Counted from the first letter of the stretch, positions 34,910 to 47,662 are shown. The stretch is 64,000 nt of DNA from Artemia franciscana (GCF_032884065.1 NC_088868.1:35800890-35864889), one strand, 5' to 3'. The notes: a model not told the origin generated them from the sequence alone. Numbers and translations are program-made.

Positions 34910-37410
34910 TTTTTTTAACCAAGCGCCAACAGCTCCAGAAATGTAACAAGTTTTTTAACAAGCTTAAAACCGAAACAGAGAAGCATGAAACTAAAGAACG
35001 TCAATTCCAAGATTTATTTCGAGGAACAAAGGAAAGAATTTGTACCATAACTATTTAAAAGAAGGAAGAGGCTAAAATAAAAGAGAACATAAAGAGAAAT
35101 CAAATCAATCCGTACAAATAAGGTTTCTTTCTTATCTATCTTTTTGACCAAGTGACAACAGCTCCAAGAATGTATTACGTTTTTCGACTTGGCTTAAAAC
35201 CGAAACCTAGAAGCATTAAACTAAAGATCGTCAATTCGAAGATTTATTTAGAGGAAAAAAGCAAAGAATTTGTACCGTAAATATTTAAAAGAAGGAAAAA
35301 GCTAAAGAAAAATCAAATCAATACATACAAATAATATTTATTTCTGTTTTATCTTTTTTGACAAAGTGACAACAGCTCCAAGAATGTAACACGTTTTTCG
35401 ACTTGGCTTAAAACCGAAACCTAGAAGCATTAAACTAAAGAACGTCAATTCGAAGATTTATTTGGAGGAAAAAAGGAAAGAATTTGTACCGTAAATATTT
35501 AAAAGAAGGTAAAAGCTAAAATAAAAAATAACAAAGAAAAATCAAATCAATACATACAAATAATATTTATTTCTGTTTTATCTTTTTTAACCAAGTGACA
35601 ACAGCTCCAAGAATGTAACACGTTTTTCGACTTGGCTTAAAACCGAAACCTAGAAGCATTAAACTAAAGAACGTCAATTCGAAGATTTATTTGGAGGAAA
35701 AAAGGAAAGAATTTGTACCGTAAATATTTAAAAGAAGGTAAAAGCTAAAATAAAAAATAACAAAGAAAAATCAAATCAATACATACAAATAATATTTATT
35801 TCTGTTTTATCTTTTTTAACCAAGTGACAACAGCTCCAAGAATGTAACACGTTAACAAGCTTAAAACTGAAACATAGAAGCGTTGAACTAAAGAACGTTA
35901 ATTCCAAGATTTATTTGGAGGAACGAAGGAAACAATTTGTACCATAACTATTTAAAAGAAGGAAGAGGCTAAAATAAAAGAGAACATAAAGAGAAATTAA
36001 TTCAATCCATACAAATAATGTTTCTTTCTTGCTTATCTTTTTTGACCAAGTGACAACAGCTCCAAAAATCTAAAAAGTTTTTCGACTTGGCTTATAACCG
36101 AAACATAGAAGCATTAAACTAAAGAACGTTAATCCCAAGATTTTTAGAGGAAAAAAGGAAACAATTTGTACCATAACTATTTAAAAGAAGGAAGAGGCTA
36201 AAATAAAAGAGAACATAAAGAGGAATTAATGCATACAAATAATGTTTATTTTTTATTTATCTTTTTTGACTAAGTGACAACAGCTCCAGGAATGTAACAG
36301 GTTTTTCGACTTGGCTTAAAACCGAAACATAGAAGCATTAAACTAATGAACGTTAATACTCTATTTATTTAGAGGAAAAAAGGAAAGAATTTGTACCATA
36401 ACTATTTAAAAGAAGGAAGAGGCTAAAATAAAAGAGAACATAAAGAGATATCAAATCAATGCATACAAATAATGTTTCTTTCTTATTTATCTTTTTTGAT
36501 CAAGTGACAACAGCTCCAGAAATGTAACAAGTTTTTCGATTTCGCTTAAAACCGAAACATAGAAGCATTAAACTAAGGAACGTTAATTCCAAGATTTATT
36601 TAGAGGATCGAAGGAAAGAATTTGTACCATAACTATTTGAAAGAAGGAAGACGCTAAAATAAAAGAGAACATAAAGAGATATCAAATCAATCCATACAAA
36701 TATTGTTTCTTTCTTGTTTATCTTTTTTGACGAAGTGACAACAGCTCCATAAATGTAACAAGTTTTTCGACTTGGCTTAAAACTGAAACATAGAAGCATT
36801 AAACTAAAGAACGTTAATTCCAAGATTTATTTAGAGGAAGAAAAGGAAAGAATTTGTACCTTAACTATTTGAAAGAAGGAAGAGGCTAAAATAAAAGAGA
36901 ACATAAAGAGAAATAAAATGAATCCAAACAAATAATGTTTCTTTCTTGTTTATTCTTTTTTTGACCAAGTGACAACATTTTTTTTACAGAAATGTAAAAA
37001 AAATTTCGACTTGGCTTAAAACCGAAACATAGAAGCATTAAACTAAAGAACGTTAATTCCAAGATTTATTTAGAGGAAAGTAATTAAAGAATTTGTACTA
37101 TAACTATAAATAGAAGGAAAAGGCTAAAATAAAAGAGAACACAAAGAAAATCATATCAATACATAAAAATAATTTTTCGTTCTTATTTATCTTTTTTTGA
37201 CCAAGTGACAACAGCTCCAGGAATGTAACACATTTTTCGACTTGGCTTAAAACCGAATCATAGAAGCATTAAACTAAAGAACTTTAATTCCAAGATTTAT
37301 TTAGAGGAAAAATGGAAAGGATTTGTACTCCAACTATTTAAAAGACGGAAAAAGCTAAATTAAAAGAGAATGCAAAGAAAAATCAAATCAATTCATACAA
37401 ATAAATATTC
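34910..37410. repeat. 229-bp satellite, 11 diverged units
   Basis: The marker 'accaagtgacaacagctcc' or variants starts at 34918, 35147, 35361, 35590, 35819, 36045, 36269, 36499, 36730, 36964 and 37200, with spacing 214-236. Each unit includes 'cgacttggcttaaaaccgaa', 'tagaagcattaaactaaag' and 'aagaatttgtaccataac'. Units at 35361-35818 are almost identical to each other, while the outer ones have drifted, the usual pattern for an array homogenised from its centre. Confidence 0.95.
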
Positions 37411-38489
37411 AATGTAAAACCCCCCAGAGGTAATTATTGTGTATTATGATTTGATTTTTCTTTTTATTCCAGTTGATTTTAGATTCGTTGCTTTTTTAAA
37501 ATTGTTATTGTTTAAATCTTTTCCCATTTTAAACGCCAAAACGCCTTGTTGTATATTCGTTCTTTTTCTTCCTACTTGCCATTGACCCATTGTTTTCGAA
37601 AATTACTTCGAAAATCACTCCAGTTTTGAAGTACTTTTGTTCTTCACTCTGGCTGAGCTTCAGAGTCATCCTGTCCCAAACAAACACGCCAGAACTCGAT
37701 TACCTGCCCGAAGGGCACAAGATTGCACGTCCAATGGCAAATCACTCTGATAAGACAGTCAGGCCTGATAAAAACCCCCATCAAAATGTCAAAACAATTA
37801 AAAGTCGCAGAATTTAAAGGGACTAAACTAAATAAAAATACCAAGACAATTTTGTCTTTTGACTAAGAAAAAATATAGTACTTGTATGATATGTTGGCCA
37901 GCGCTACCCGGCAATTTACCCCCCCCTCCGGAAAATACCCCCCCGCGGAAAATACCCTTCGTGGAAAATAAGGCTTTCCAAATTTGAGAATTTTATTTTA
38001 GCAAACTGTTTTTTTTTCGTTAGTTTCTTCGTTACTTTAGCAACGAATTTGGGCTAAAGATTTGCACAATAGGAGGGTGGGTAAGTGTTTTCTGACTTCA
38101 AAATTTCCAAATGCTTTAACCCCCCCCCCCCTTATGTGCGAATGTATAGCCCAAATTATATATTTCCGATATATTCTGTGACTTGTCTTTGTCTTGTCTC
38201 GCGCTAAGCTGAAAAAAACTAACGAAGAAACCGGTTGTTCTCAAGTTTTACACAGCGTAAACTTCAGCGAGTGGCGCATAATACACTAGTACCGAAATTC
38301 CCTCAACCAAAAAAAAACTCAAATAAAACTCGAAAATTTAGAAAGCCTAATTTTCCACGGGGGGATTCTCTGGGGGTGTTTTCCGGGGGAGGGGGCAAAC
38401 CCAGGTCGAGGGAGGGCAGCATATTACGCCCCCGGAGACACTCATAAAATCATTTTGACGGAAACCTAAAACTTAGAGCAAAGGGACCA
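37411..38489. other. Intronic, nothing recognised
   Basis: Mixed AT-rich sequence with C runs at 37920 and 38120 and 'gaaaatacccccc' motifs as in the 7.5-kb repeat. Short ORFs have no domain. Confidence 0.45.
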
Positions 38490-38655
<166 letters not shown>

Positions 38656-41600
38656 TATATACTTCGTCTTCTAAATAGGATAGTGTAAATGCAACATTAT
38701 TACCCTTCTTACGTAGAATGTATTCAATACATTTGGAAAATAAGGGTTTAAATCCATACTGATATTGGATCTCTATTACGTTTGGTATAAATTGTAGAAA
38801 TGATTACGAAATATTTCTTATCCCACGGAAATAGCTTTGATTAACAATTTTGGCTCATATAACCCACTTAATATTGTTTACTCAGCTGTACGCCGAGCTA
38901 GATCAATTCCCTCTTTTTATAATGTTTTTAAGCGTGAGAGTTTATTCTATTGGCAATGCTGTGAGTAAAGGCTTGAAGTCCGGAAGCAGGTTTTTCTATT
39001 TAACAGTTTCCATTGTCTCGTCATTGATTGATGCTCAGAAAAAATGTTTTGTTTTAAAAAAAGAATTCACGATATTATTGACAAGAGCGTAAAAATATAG
39101 CACTGAGAAATGAAAGTAAATTTTTCTAAAAAACCAAAAATTTACGTTTTGTTGGTTTGCTCCTCCCTGCTAGAATTGCCAAGATTTTTACAGTTTTTCT
39201 CAAATTTCCGGTATATTTCCTATAGTTCTCGTTTTTTGGATCCTTCCCTTCTCTGAATAAAGTCGTGGATACGTTGCCTGGTTGTATACTAAAGTCAAAA
39301 AATTTAAAAGAAAAGCTTCGCTAACAAAACTCTTCATGAAAGTGTAGAACAGTCAGAGACGGTTTTAGGAGAGGGACAGAGGGGCACTTAACCTGGATGC
39401 AAAATTTCAAATAATTAATCTAACAATTATAATCATTTTGTAATTTTTGATTATTTTTTTTAATACAGTAGAGAACACGGTTAATAAATGAAAATACTTA
39501 ATACAAAACTAAATAATTGATAAAATAAAAATAAATAAAATGATAATAATTAAAATAACTAAATTAATATAATTAATGTTAATTAAAGAATTAAATCATT
39601 TAAATAACAAATGAATAAATAATTAAACAGTAAACTATTAATTAATTTATGAACTGAGTGTAATTGGTTAATAAACGAAAGCTTTGTTAAAATTTGGCCT
39701 GAAAATATTTGGGAGACAGATTGGGAGGGGATAATCAATAGTTTGCCACGGGCGCAATTGTAAAGTACTTATGACTACCCCACATTTTCATATTTGGTCT
39801 TAAAAATTTTACGTGTTTCCGAAGGACAGAAAAAATCTCATTCTTTACTTTTTAGTGCATTTGAAGATAGACATAAAAAAATTAATTTTTTTAGGCGCAC
39901 GAGTCATGCTTGTAAGATTTCACACCAAGACCACTTCTACTTCTACTTCTCCTTCAAACAGCCAATAGGTAGGGTATGATGAATACCATACCTGTAAACG
40001 GGTTTTTAATTTTCTGTAGGTCTGATCCTGGAAGGATTTATTTTCTGAACATAGGTCAATTTGACTTTCAACCCTTACAGCTTGATCATTCTTCTTTTCT
40101 TTATCATTTACTAAAGTGAAAAGGCGCTCTAATTAGTACTAATTAGTAGTCTAATTAGTTAGCCCAACTTATATGCCATCCAGCTCATGATCCGTGTCTA
40201 GGACATAATACAGTACCAGGAATCAGGCAGCTACGCAAGAAGTTTTTCTCAGGGGGGGAGCAATAATAAAAATCAGAATGTAATAAATGAAAATATAGGG
40301 ATAAAAACGGGTATAATCTTTAAACAAAACAGTGGAACAAACCAGAAAAAAAAACACACTTTAAATAACAAAGAACCGAAAAGATCAACTCCAAGTCCGT
40401 GAATCTTTATCAACGGGAAAAAATGAGTAAAGTCAAACTAAACACAACATATAAAAAGTAAAAAAAATAAGTAAAACTCACATTTTAATAATGTCCAAAT
40501 ATCCCTGCAAATAGCCTGAATAAAAAACACAGAAATGAAAACAGAGCGGTTGAACCATGGACAATCTGTTTGTAATTTCATTGCTGCTTTTCCAGGCTAT
40601 TGTCAGTGATTGTAGTTATATTTGAACATTATTAAAGATGATTACATACCTTCTTCTTCGACTTATGACGTCTGAGAAATCGCTGGGGTGGTTTAAATAT
40701 CTCAATAAGAAGCATAATGTTTACCAAAATTTTCCATCTAGCAGATTTACTTTACTATTTTGCTGAAAATTTTATTTCGCAGTTAACTTGTTTTGGTTTC
40801 TCTACGAGCCATAAACACATCAAAAGTTTTAATTCCTTCCTCCTTCCACTTTAGGAAATTCTCATCTCGGTCGTCACGAGTTTTCCCCTTTCCTATATTT
40901 CTGAAAATTTGAATTCAATTCTTCTTTCCGATTATTTTAATAGCTTTATTCAGACCCCTCCCCCCTTGACTTTACATTCGTTGTCTTCGCAAAATTTGAT
41001 GTCTTCCGAGGGAAGGGGATTTTGTTTGTATGTCCAAGACCGGGAGGTACACATGTGTTTTTTCGAGTCAAGGAGGAATTATAAATGCAACAAGTTTTAT
41101 TTAATTATTTGAGCAAGAAGTGACCTGGAATTGTTTTTTTTATTTAGAAGTGGATTGAGACTAACCATTCCCCCTACGTACGTTCATAGACTAAGGTCTT
41201 CAGGGACGTAATTTTAACAGAAGCATTTTTGAAGTGTACAAATGAACTTCTGGGAAATTGAAAGTCTTTTGACCTTACAATCTTATGTGGTGCAAGTTTT
41301 ATCTGCAAAAACGGCTTGCCTGTTTCCAGTAAATATTGACATCTCAATACTGAGTAATGTTCCCCTTCCTCTATTCCAGGAAAACGTCACGTGGAAACAC
41401 CTGTAACACATAAATTCGATTTTTCTTCAGTTTCCTTTTTCTTCTCCCATTTTTATTACTTTTTTGGCAATATAGTTTTGTTTACTATCCAAATATTTGT
41501 CTTGAGAATTGCCAAAGACTAAATATCGAAGAGGATACGTAAATACTGGCAAATCCATTAGATTTTGGCTATTACCTCATGGACAATAACTATATTTTTT

Positions 41601-42060
41601 TTGCTAAATGCTGCTGAATTCCTTGCAATGACAATTTTGGTAGCATATTTACTGTGAGAGTTTTGATGTGGGGAAATTTCCGAAATATTAGAATTTTACT
41701 GTCACCACTATGGTAGGATATGAGTCGGGATAATTCTTTCGCGTGGAGCGCCTTTCTACTTTCGTAATTAATGAATTAAAGAAGGAATGGTTAAAATATG
41801 AGGTTTTAAAAATTACTCAATTTAAGATAGTGATAAACTCCCAGGGAGATGTGAAAAAGTTTATCCTAGTTCAGACGTAAGCACTTTCTAAGAAATATTT
41901 CTTGTTTTATTTTTAACTTTTTTTCCTTCCCTCTCTTTTTTTGTGGCTTGAGCCCTGAGAACGGCTTGATATATATGACATCATGTAAACAATTTTTTAT
42001 ATGATGTCATGCATAGTGTAAATAAGATTTTTGAGTCTCCAATGCATCAGTTATTTTTAT
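38656..42060. other. Intronic, no gene recognised; possible orphan hAT end at 40224
   Basis: 'caggcagctacgcaagaag' at 40224, followed by a G run, resembles the left end of the 14.06-kb hAT-like element. No matching right end or target duplication was found. 39420-39660 is very AT-rich. Short ORFs at 38850, 39794 and 40909 lack any domain. Confidence 0.45.
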
Positions 42061-42269
42061 AATATTACTAGCTGTTGGGGTGGCGCTTCGCGCCACCCCA
42101 ACACCTAGTTGGTGGGGGCGCTTCGCAAACCCCCAAGCCCCCCCCCCGCGCGCGTAAGTCGTTACGCGCCATATTAGTTACACGCCATTGTAGTTGTGTC
42201 CCTGTGTCCCACCTGTGAATATAGATAAAAGCGAAAAGATTTCTCTTTTCGTTATAGATATATATGTGT

Positions 42270-42475
42270 TTTTAACTACGTAAAACTTGCGAATATACAA
42301 CATTCTTCGATGTCCCATCGTCTGTGCATATAAATAGATTGTCAGGTTTACCGACTCTTGAACATGCAACATAAATTGTCCATGGGAAAAACAATCCGTA
42401 TTCAGATCTATACCTCATTATTCTAATGATTGCCCTTGAGCTTTGTGATGGTGATTGCTAATCGAACATTCCCTG
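42270..42475 (-). pseudogene. Helitron helicase C-terminal remnant
   Basis: Two reading frames together give the end of a Pif1-like Helitron helicase: VRLAITIT followed by a stop, then, after a frameshift, YVACSRVGKPDNLFIC and KNVVYSQVL. The block around YVACSRVG is strongly conserved in Helitron RepHel proteins. At least one frameshift and a premature stop make it non-functional. It lies about 200 bp before the Helitron 3' hairpin, the normal position. Confidence 0.85.
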
Positions 42476-43335
42476 TGTCCCGGTCGTCATTTATATTCCC
42501 AGTATCCCGGTCGTCATTTGTGTCCCAGTGTCCCAGTCTGTAATTTCTCTTTGAGCGTCCCATTCGTCATTTATGTTCCTTGTGTCCCGGTCGTCATTTG
42601 TGTCCCGGTGTCCCGGTCTGTAATTTATCTTTGAGTGTCCCGGTCGTCATTTATATTCCCTGTGTCCCAGCTTTTAGTTTTCTTTTCCTCCTTTATTTTT
42701 CAGTTTATTTCCTTTTTTTCTTTTTTTTTCTTTTTCAGTTGTTAGTTTTTTTTAGTTTTTTTTATTAGTTTTTAGTTTTTTTTTCTTTTTAGTTTTTTTT
42801 TGTAGTTTTTACTTTTTTTTTAGATTTTTTTTCTTTTTTAGTTTTTAGTTTTTTACCTTTTTTTTATAGTTTTTTAGCTTTTTTAGTTTTTCAGTATTTT
42901 CTTTTTAGTTTTTTTTGGTAGTTTTTACCTTTTTTAGTTTTTTCTTCTTTTGTATTAATGCTAAAGCCAAGGTTCAAACCTGGAGCCTCTCGGACCTAGA
43001 ACCTGAAACATAACGCTTTACCAACTCAGCTACTTCGGCGTGAATACATTCGTTTTGAGCAGCTTCCTCGAGTGTTGCCATTGTAGGTTCTTCAGTCATT
43101 TTACAATTAGAAATTTCTCTTTCAACGATCTTCTTACAATTAAAAATTTGTCTTGAACGATATTCTTAAATACCTGTGTCCTGGTCGTCATTTATATTCC
43201 ATGTGTCCCGGTCGTCATTTGTGTCCCGGTATCCCAGTCTGTAATTTCTCTTTGAGTGTCCCGGTCGTCATTTATATTCCCTCTGTCCCGGTCGTCATTT
43301 GTGTCCCGGTCTGTAATTTCTCTTTGAGTCTTTTT
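42455..43335 (-). repeat. Short repeats around 'tgtcccggtcgtcatttat' and a T-rich tract
   Basis: Two clusters (42470-42670 and 43165-43330) of 20-26 base units such as 'tgtcccggtcgtcatttat' and 'cggtctgtaatttctctttg' flank a T-rich block (42680-42950) and the tRNA-like segment. The ORFs at 42580 and 43153 are translations of these repeats. They replace most of the helicase coding region of the Helitron. Confidence 0.8.
42960..43039 (-). pseudogene. tRNA-like sequence inside the Helitron
   Basis: On the minus strand GCCGAAG and CTTTAGC can form an acceptor stem with 6 of 7 pairs. The D arm is GCT-gagttggtaa-AGC, matching the A-box pattern. The T arm CCAGG-tttgaac-CTTGG pairs at all five positions and carries the B-box GGTTTGAACC. 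The length, 80 bases, suits a class II tRNA with a long variable arm. The anticodon stem does not fold cleanly, so I call it a tRNA-derived relic and not a working gene. An A-rich tract follows its 3' end for about 270 bases, as in a simple tRNA-headed SINE. Confidence 0.55.
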
Positions 43336-43340
43336 TCTAT

Positions 43341-45712
43341 TTAGTCTTTATGGTACTTGGTATTAACCAAGTGACATATAGCAATCGCGAATTCTGTCGG
43401 TCTGTCGGTCCCGGTTTTGCTACTTTAGGCACTTCCAGGTAAGCTAGGACAATGAAATTTGGCAAGCGTATCAGGCACCGGACCATATTAAATTAGAAAT
43501 AGTCGTTTTCCCGATTTGACCATCTGGGGGGGGGAGTAGGAGGCCAGTTAATTCGCAAAAAATAGAAAAAATGAAGTATTTTTAACTTATGAGTGGGTGA
43601 TTGGATCTTAATGAAATTTGATATTTGGAATGATATTGTGTCTCAGAGCTCTTATTTTAAATCCCAACCGGATCTGATGACATTGGGGGGAATTGGAGGG
43701 GGGAAACCTAAAGTCCCGGTTTTGCTACTTTAGGTACTTCCAGGTAAGCTAGGACGATGAAATTTGGCAAGCGTATCAGGGACCGGACCAGATTAAATTA
43801 GAAATAGTCGTTTTCCCGATTTGAACATCTGGGGGGGGAGTGGGGGGCCGGTTAATTCAGAAAAAATACAAAAAATGAAGTATTTTTAACTTATGAGCGG
43901 GTGATTGGATCTTAATGAAATTTGATGTTTGAAATGATATTGTGTCTCAGAGCCCTGATTTTAAATCCCGACCGGATCGGATGACATTGGGGGGAGTTGG
44001 AGGGGGAAAACCTAAAATCTTGGAAAACACTTAGAGTGGAGGGATCGGGATGAAACTTGATGGGAAAAATAAACGCAAGTCCCAGATACATGATTGACAT
44101 AATCGGAACTGATTCGCTCTCTTTGGGGTAGTTGGGGGGGGGAAGTAATTCTTAAAAATTAGAAAGAATGAGGTATTTTCAACTTACGAACGGGTGATCG
44201 GATCTCAATGAAATTTGATGTTTAGAAGGATATCGTGTCTTAGAGCTCTTATTTTATAACCAGAACGGATCCGCTCTCTTTGGGGTAGTTGGGGGGGGGG
44301 GTTAATTCTGAAAAATTAGAAAAAATGAGGTATTTTTAACTTACGAACGGGTGATTGGATCTCCATGAAATTTGATATTTAGAAGAATATCGTGTCTCAA
44401 AGCTCTTATTTTAAATCCTGACCGGATTTGGTGACATTGGGGGAAGTTTGGGGTAGGGAAACCTAAAATGATGGAAAACGCTTAGATTGGAGGGATTGGG
44501 ATGAAACATGGTTGGAAAAATAAGCAGAAGTCTTGCATACGTGATTTACATAATTAGAACGGATCCGCTCAATTTGGGGGGGGGGGGTAATTCTGAAAAA
44601 TAAGAAAAAATGACGTATTTTTAACTTACGAAGGAGTGATCGGATCTTCATGAAACTTCATATTTAGAAGAACCTCGTAACTCAGATATCTTATTTTAAA
44701 TCTCAACCGGATCAAGCGTAATTGGGGGGGGGCAGTTGAGGGGACCGGAAATCTTAGAAAATACTTAAAGCGGTGAGATCAGGATGAAACTGGATGGGAA
44801 GAATAGAAACCTGTCTAAGATACGTGACTGACATACTTGGACCGGATCTGCTATCTTTGGTGGAATTGGGGGGGGGGGGGTATTTTGAAAATTGAGGTAT
44901 TTGTAACATACGAAAGGGTGACCAGATCTTAATGAAATTTGATATTTAGAAGGATCTTGTGCTTTAAAGTTCTAATTTCAAATTCCGACCAAATCCTGTG
45001 ACATCCGGGGGAGTTGGAGGGGGGAACCGGAATTCTTGGAAAACATTAAAATTGGGGTATTTTTATCTTACGAATAGATGATCGGATCGTAATGAAATTT
45101 GATTTTTAGAAGGAATTCATGTCTCAGAGCTCTTATTTCAAATCCCGACCAGATCTTTTGACATTGGGGGAGTTGGAGGGGGAAATCTTGGAAAAACACT
45201 TGGAGTGGAGGAATCGGGATGAAGCTTGGTGGATAGAATAAACAAATGTCCTTGATACGTGATTGACAGAATCGTACTAGATTCGCTCTTTTTGGGGGGG
45301 TTGGGGGGAGGTTTCAGTGATTTGGCGAGTTCGGTGCTTCTGGACGTGCTAGGGCGATGAAAATTGGTAGGCATGTCAGGGAGCTGCACAATTTGACTTG
45401 ATAAAGTCGTTTTCCCAGATTCGACCATCTGGGGGGCAAAAGGGAGAGGAAAAATTAGAAAAAATTAGATATTTATAACTTACGAGTGGGTGATCGGATC
45501 TTAATAAATTTTGATATTTAGAAGGACTTTGTGACTCAGAGCTCTTATTTTAAATCTTGACCGGCATCAAGCCTCTTATTTTCCTTTTTAAATCAATCTA
45601 TTGATTCATAGAATTTTGTTAGAGCTCATACCATATGATCTCTTGGCTCTTAGCTCTTCTCGCCTCGTCACAAGTGCCATATGAGCTCTTAGCTCTTGTT
45701 TTTTAGTTTTTT
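43341..45712 (-). mobile_element. Helitron-like non-autonomous element nested in the Helitron
   Basis: The minus-strand 5' end 'acaagagctaagagctcat' is near 45692-45710. The 3' end is the hairpin (cacttggt-taat-accaagta) followed by CCATAAAGACT at about 43344. In between are about seven tandem units of 160-300 bp carrying 'gaggtatttttaacttac' and 'tcttattttaaatcc'. It has the same organisation as the 19.2-kb and 53.2-kb copies and no coding capacity. Confidence 0.7.
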
Positions 45713-45776
45713 ACCTTTTTTCTTTTTTCAGTTTTCTCTTTCTTCTTTATTTTTCAGCGTCACTATGAAATACCTA

Positions 45777-46229
45777 TCACCGAACCTTTGTTTTTTTAAC
45801 TAAAATCTGGTAGGCATTGATGACCTTATCCAAGTCAAAATCCCAAACCCAATCATCATAGCTATCATTTTCAGTTTTGATATGTTTTGACTCTCGCTGT
45901 CCAGGTGGATTTTCATCTAACTGCGCGGTTTTGGGTTCTTTAGCCGCAAGCCTGTTTTCTTGCTGTTCTTGTGATTCCTCGGCACGCTTTCTTTTCTTAC
46001 TTTCTCTATCAGCCGCAAGTTTTTTGGCATAGACTCTTTGAGCAGCTTCCTCGGCTGTTGCCACTGTAGGTTCTTCAGTCGTTTTACGATTAAACATTTT
46101 TCCGTCCACGATCTTCTTACAATTAAAAATTTGTCTTTGAACGATTTTCTTAAATACTTTTAATGACGTCATCGTCATAACAAACATGACGACAACTAAC
46201 TTCATGACGACATGATGACATGACGTCAC
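45777..46229 (-). pseudogene. Helitron N-terminal ORF fragment (150 codons)
   Basis: The open frame starts about 43 bases inside the Helitron 5' end. It encodes a charged coiled region (EEAAQRVYAKKLAADRESKK) followed by YDDWVWDFDLDKVINAYQIL and stops. Arg/Lys/Glu-rich N-terminal stretches are usual in Helitron RepHel proteins upstream of the Rep domain. The Rep domain itself is absent. Part of the same coding motif (TEEPTMATLEEAAQ) recurs at 43050-43110, on the far side of the nested element. A related DWVWDF motif occurs on the plus strand near 46935. The stop comes before any catalytic motif, so no enzyme is made. Confidence 0.65.
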
Positions 46230-46289
46230 TCGACAGACCCACAGACAAACAACTTATTTTTATATATATAGATGTCTGCTGGAAGACCC

Positions 46290-47110
46290 AAAAAATGAAG
46301 ATTTATAGTTGCAGGTAAATCGATTACCTGGACCATCAGTTGCGACAACGCCATTACGGGTGGCTAAAGCCAAAGCCATTGCTAAATTGTCTGAAGTAAT
46401 CAAAATCTAAAAACTTGTCAAAAATGAAGAGCAAAGACACGGGCGGTTAGAAGATATACGAAAACGACAATTAGAACTTGTCAAAAGTGAAAATGAAGAG
46501 CAAAGACACACATGGTTAGAAGACATGCGACACCGAGCAAGTGAGTGAATCAAAAATGAAAATGAAGAGCAAAGACACACGCAGTTAGGAAAAAGGTACG
46601 GCGTCTCAAAAATGAAAATGAAGAACAGACAAGAGGCGGTTAGAAGATATACAAAAACGACAATTAGTTCTTGTCAAAAATGAAAATGAAGAGCAAAGAC
46701 ACACGCGATTAGAAAAAAAGCGACGGCGTGTCAATAATGAAAATGAAGAGCAAAGACACACACGGGTAGAAGAAAAGCGGTGGCGTGTCAAAAATGAAAA
46801 TGAAGAACAAAGACACACGCGGTTAGAAGACATGCGACACCGAGCATGTGAGCGAGTCAATGACAATCAACCTGGATAGTGAGAATGAAAACGTGTCAAG
46901 AATAAACGTATGGAGAATCAAAACGTGATTGGGTTTGGGATTTGACATCAATGCCTACCATACCTTCATGAATAAGGTCATCAATGCCATCAATGCCTAC
47001 CATACCTTCATGAATAAGGTCATCAATGCCTACCATACCTTAATGAATAAGGTCATCAATGCCTACCATACCTTTGGAAATTAAACACCTGGACTAGATA
47101 GTTCGATAGA
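46290..47110 (+). mobile_element. Second Helitron N-terminal fragment, opposite orientation
   Basis: On the plus strand, repeats of about 60-66 bases encode variants of NEEQRHTRLEDMRHRA, an Arg/Glu-rich repeat typical of Helitron N-termini. The series runs from 46420 to 46860 with stops and frameshifts. It is followed by 'gattgggtttgggatttga' (DWVWDL) and four short copies of 'atcaatgcctaccatacct' (46948-47075). It lies head-to-head with the 5' terminus of the Helitron at 46272. Confidence 0.65.
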
Positions 47111-47160
47111 AGAAAAAGAAGTTTTGTCCCACCACATGAACAATTAAAAGAAACAAAGGT

Positions 47161-47562
47161 TCCGGCCTCCCTCTTTACACACTCCCAGGAAGTTCCCTTT
47201 TCCCTTAAATATTTCCTTACGGCATCCTCCTATCCCAACGAAGACGACTAGCTTGCCGTTTAACCCTAGACGGTTGGTTGAAAAGGACAATTTCCGACAA
47301 TTTGTAATCCTTGCATCCACAGAATGTGCCCTAGCCATCTCAACTTTTCTCTCATTATAAAACGAAAGAGCGGAATTGAACCACACTTTTCGCACAGCCT
47401 ACTGTTTGAAATACGGTCAGTCAGTCAGGTACCCAAAACAGTCCTTAGGTAATGTCTCTGGAAAACGTCTAGCAAATCATCCTCTGTTTGTCGGAGCGGC
47501 CATTCTTCAGAACCATGCTTGACTACTGTCATCACTGTAGCTTCCAACAGAGTTGTCTTCTA
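47161..47562 (-). mobile_element. RTE-type LINE fragment
   Basis: Closely parallels 19330-19715 of the RTE copy. Compare 'cctccctctttacac', 'ttgaaccacacttttcg', 'actgtttgaaatacggtcag' and 'ctgtcatcactgtagcttcc'. It covers the C-terminal (thumb and tail) portion, lacks the 3' (TAG)n tail, and has frameshifts. It is cut at 47562 by a microsatellite. Confidence 0.85.
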
Positions 47563-47566
47563 TATA

Positions 47567-47662
<96 letters not shown>

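Larger units (their letters stand above)
42068..46272 (-). mobile_element. Helitron, both termini present, internally deleted (4.2 kb)
   Basis: Read on the minus strand, it begins TCTATATATATAAAAATAAG at 46272, the canonical Helitron 5' terminus. It ends with a GC-rich hairpin (gttggggtggcgc-gaa-gcgccaccccaac, about 42074-42102) followed by CTAG at 42068. It sits between host A (complement of 46273) and T (complement of 42067), as Helitrons do. It keeps an N-terminal ORF piece and the last part of the helicase. The Rep (HUH) domain and most of the helicase are missing, so it cannot be autonomous. It carries a nested Helitron-like element (43341-45712) and a tRNA-like sequence (42960-43039). 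Confidence 0.88.

Noticed and set aside
42580..43344. ORFs rich in Cys-Pro-Gly-Arg-His
   Set aside because: Translations of 'tgtcccggtcgtcattt' repeats in the Helitron.
46606..46866. 86-codon minus-strand ORF rich in Ser/Cys/Phe
   Set aside because: Antisense of the plus-strand Helitron N-terminal charged repeat.
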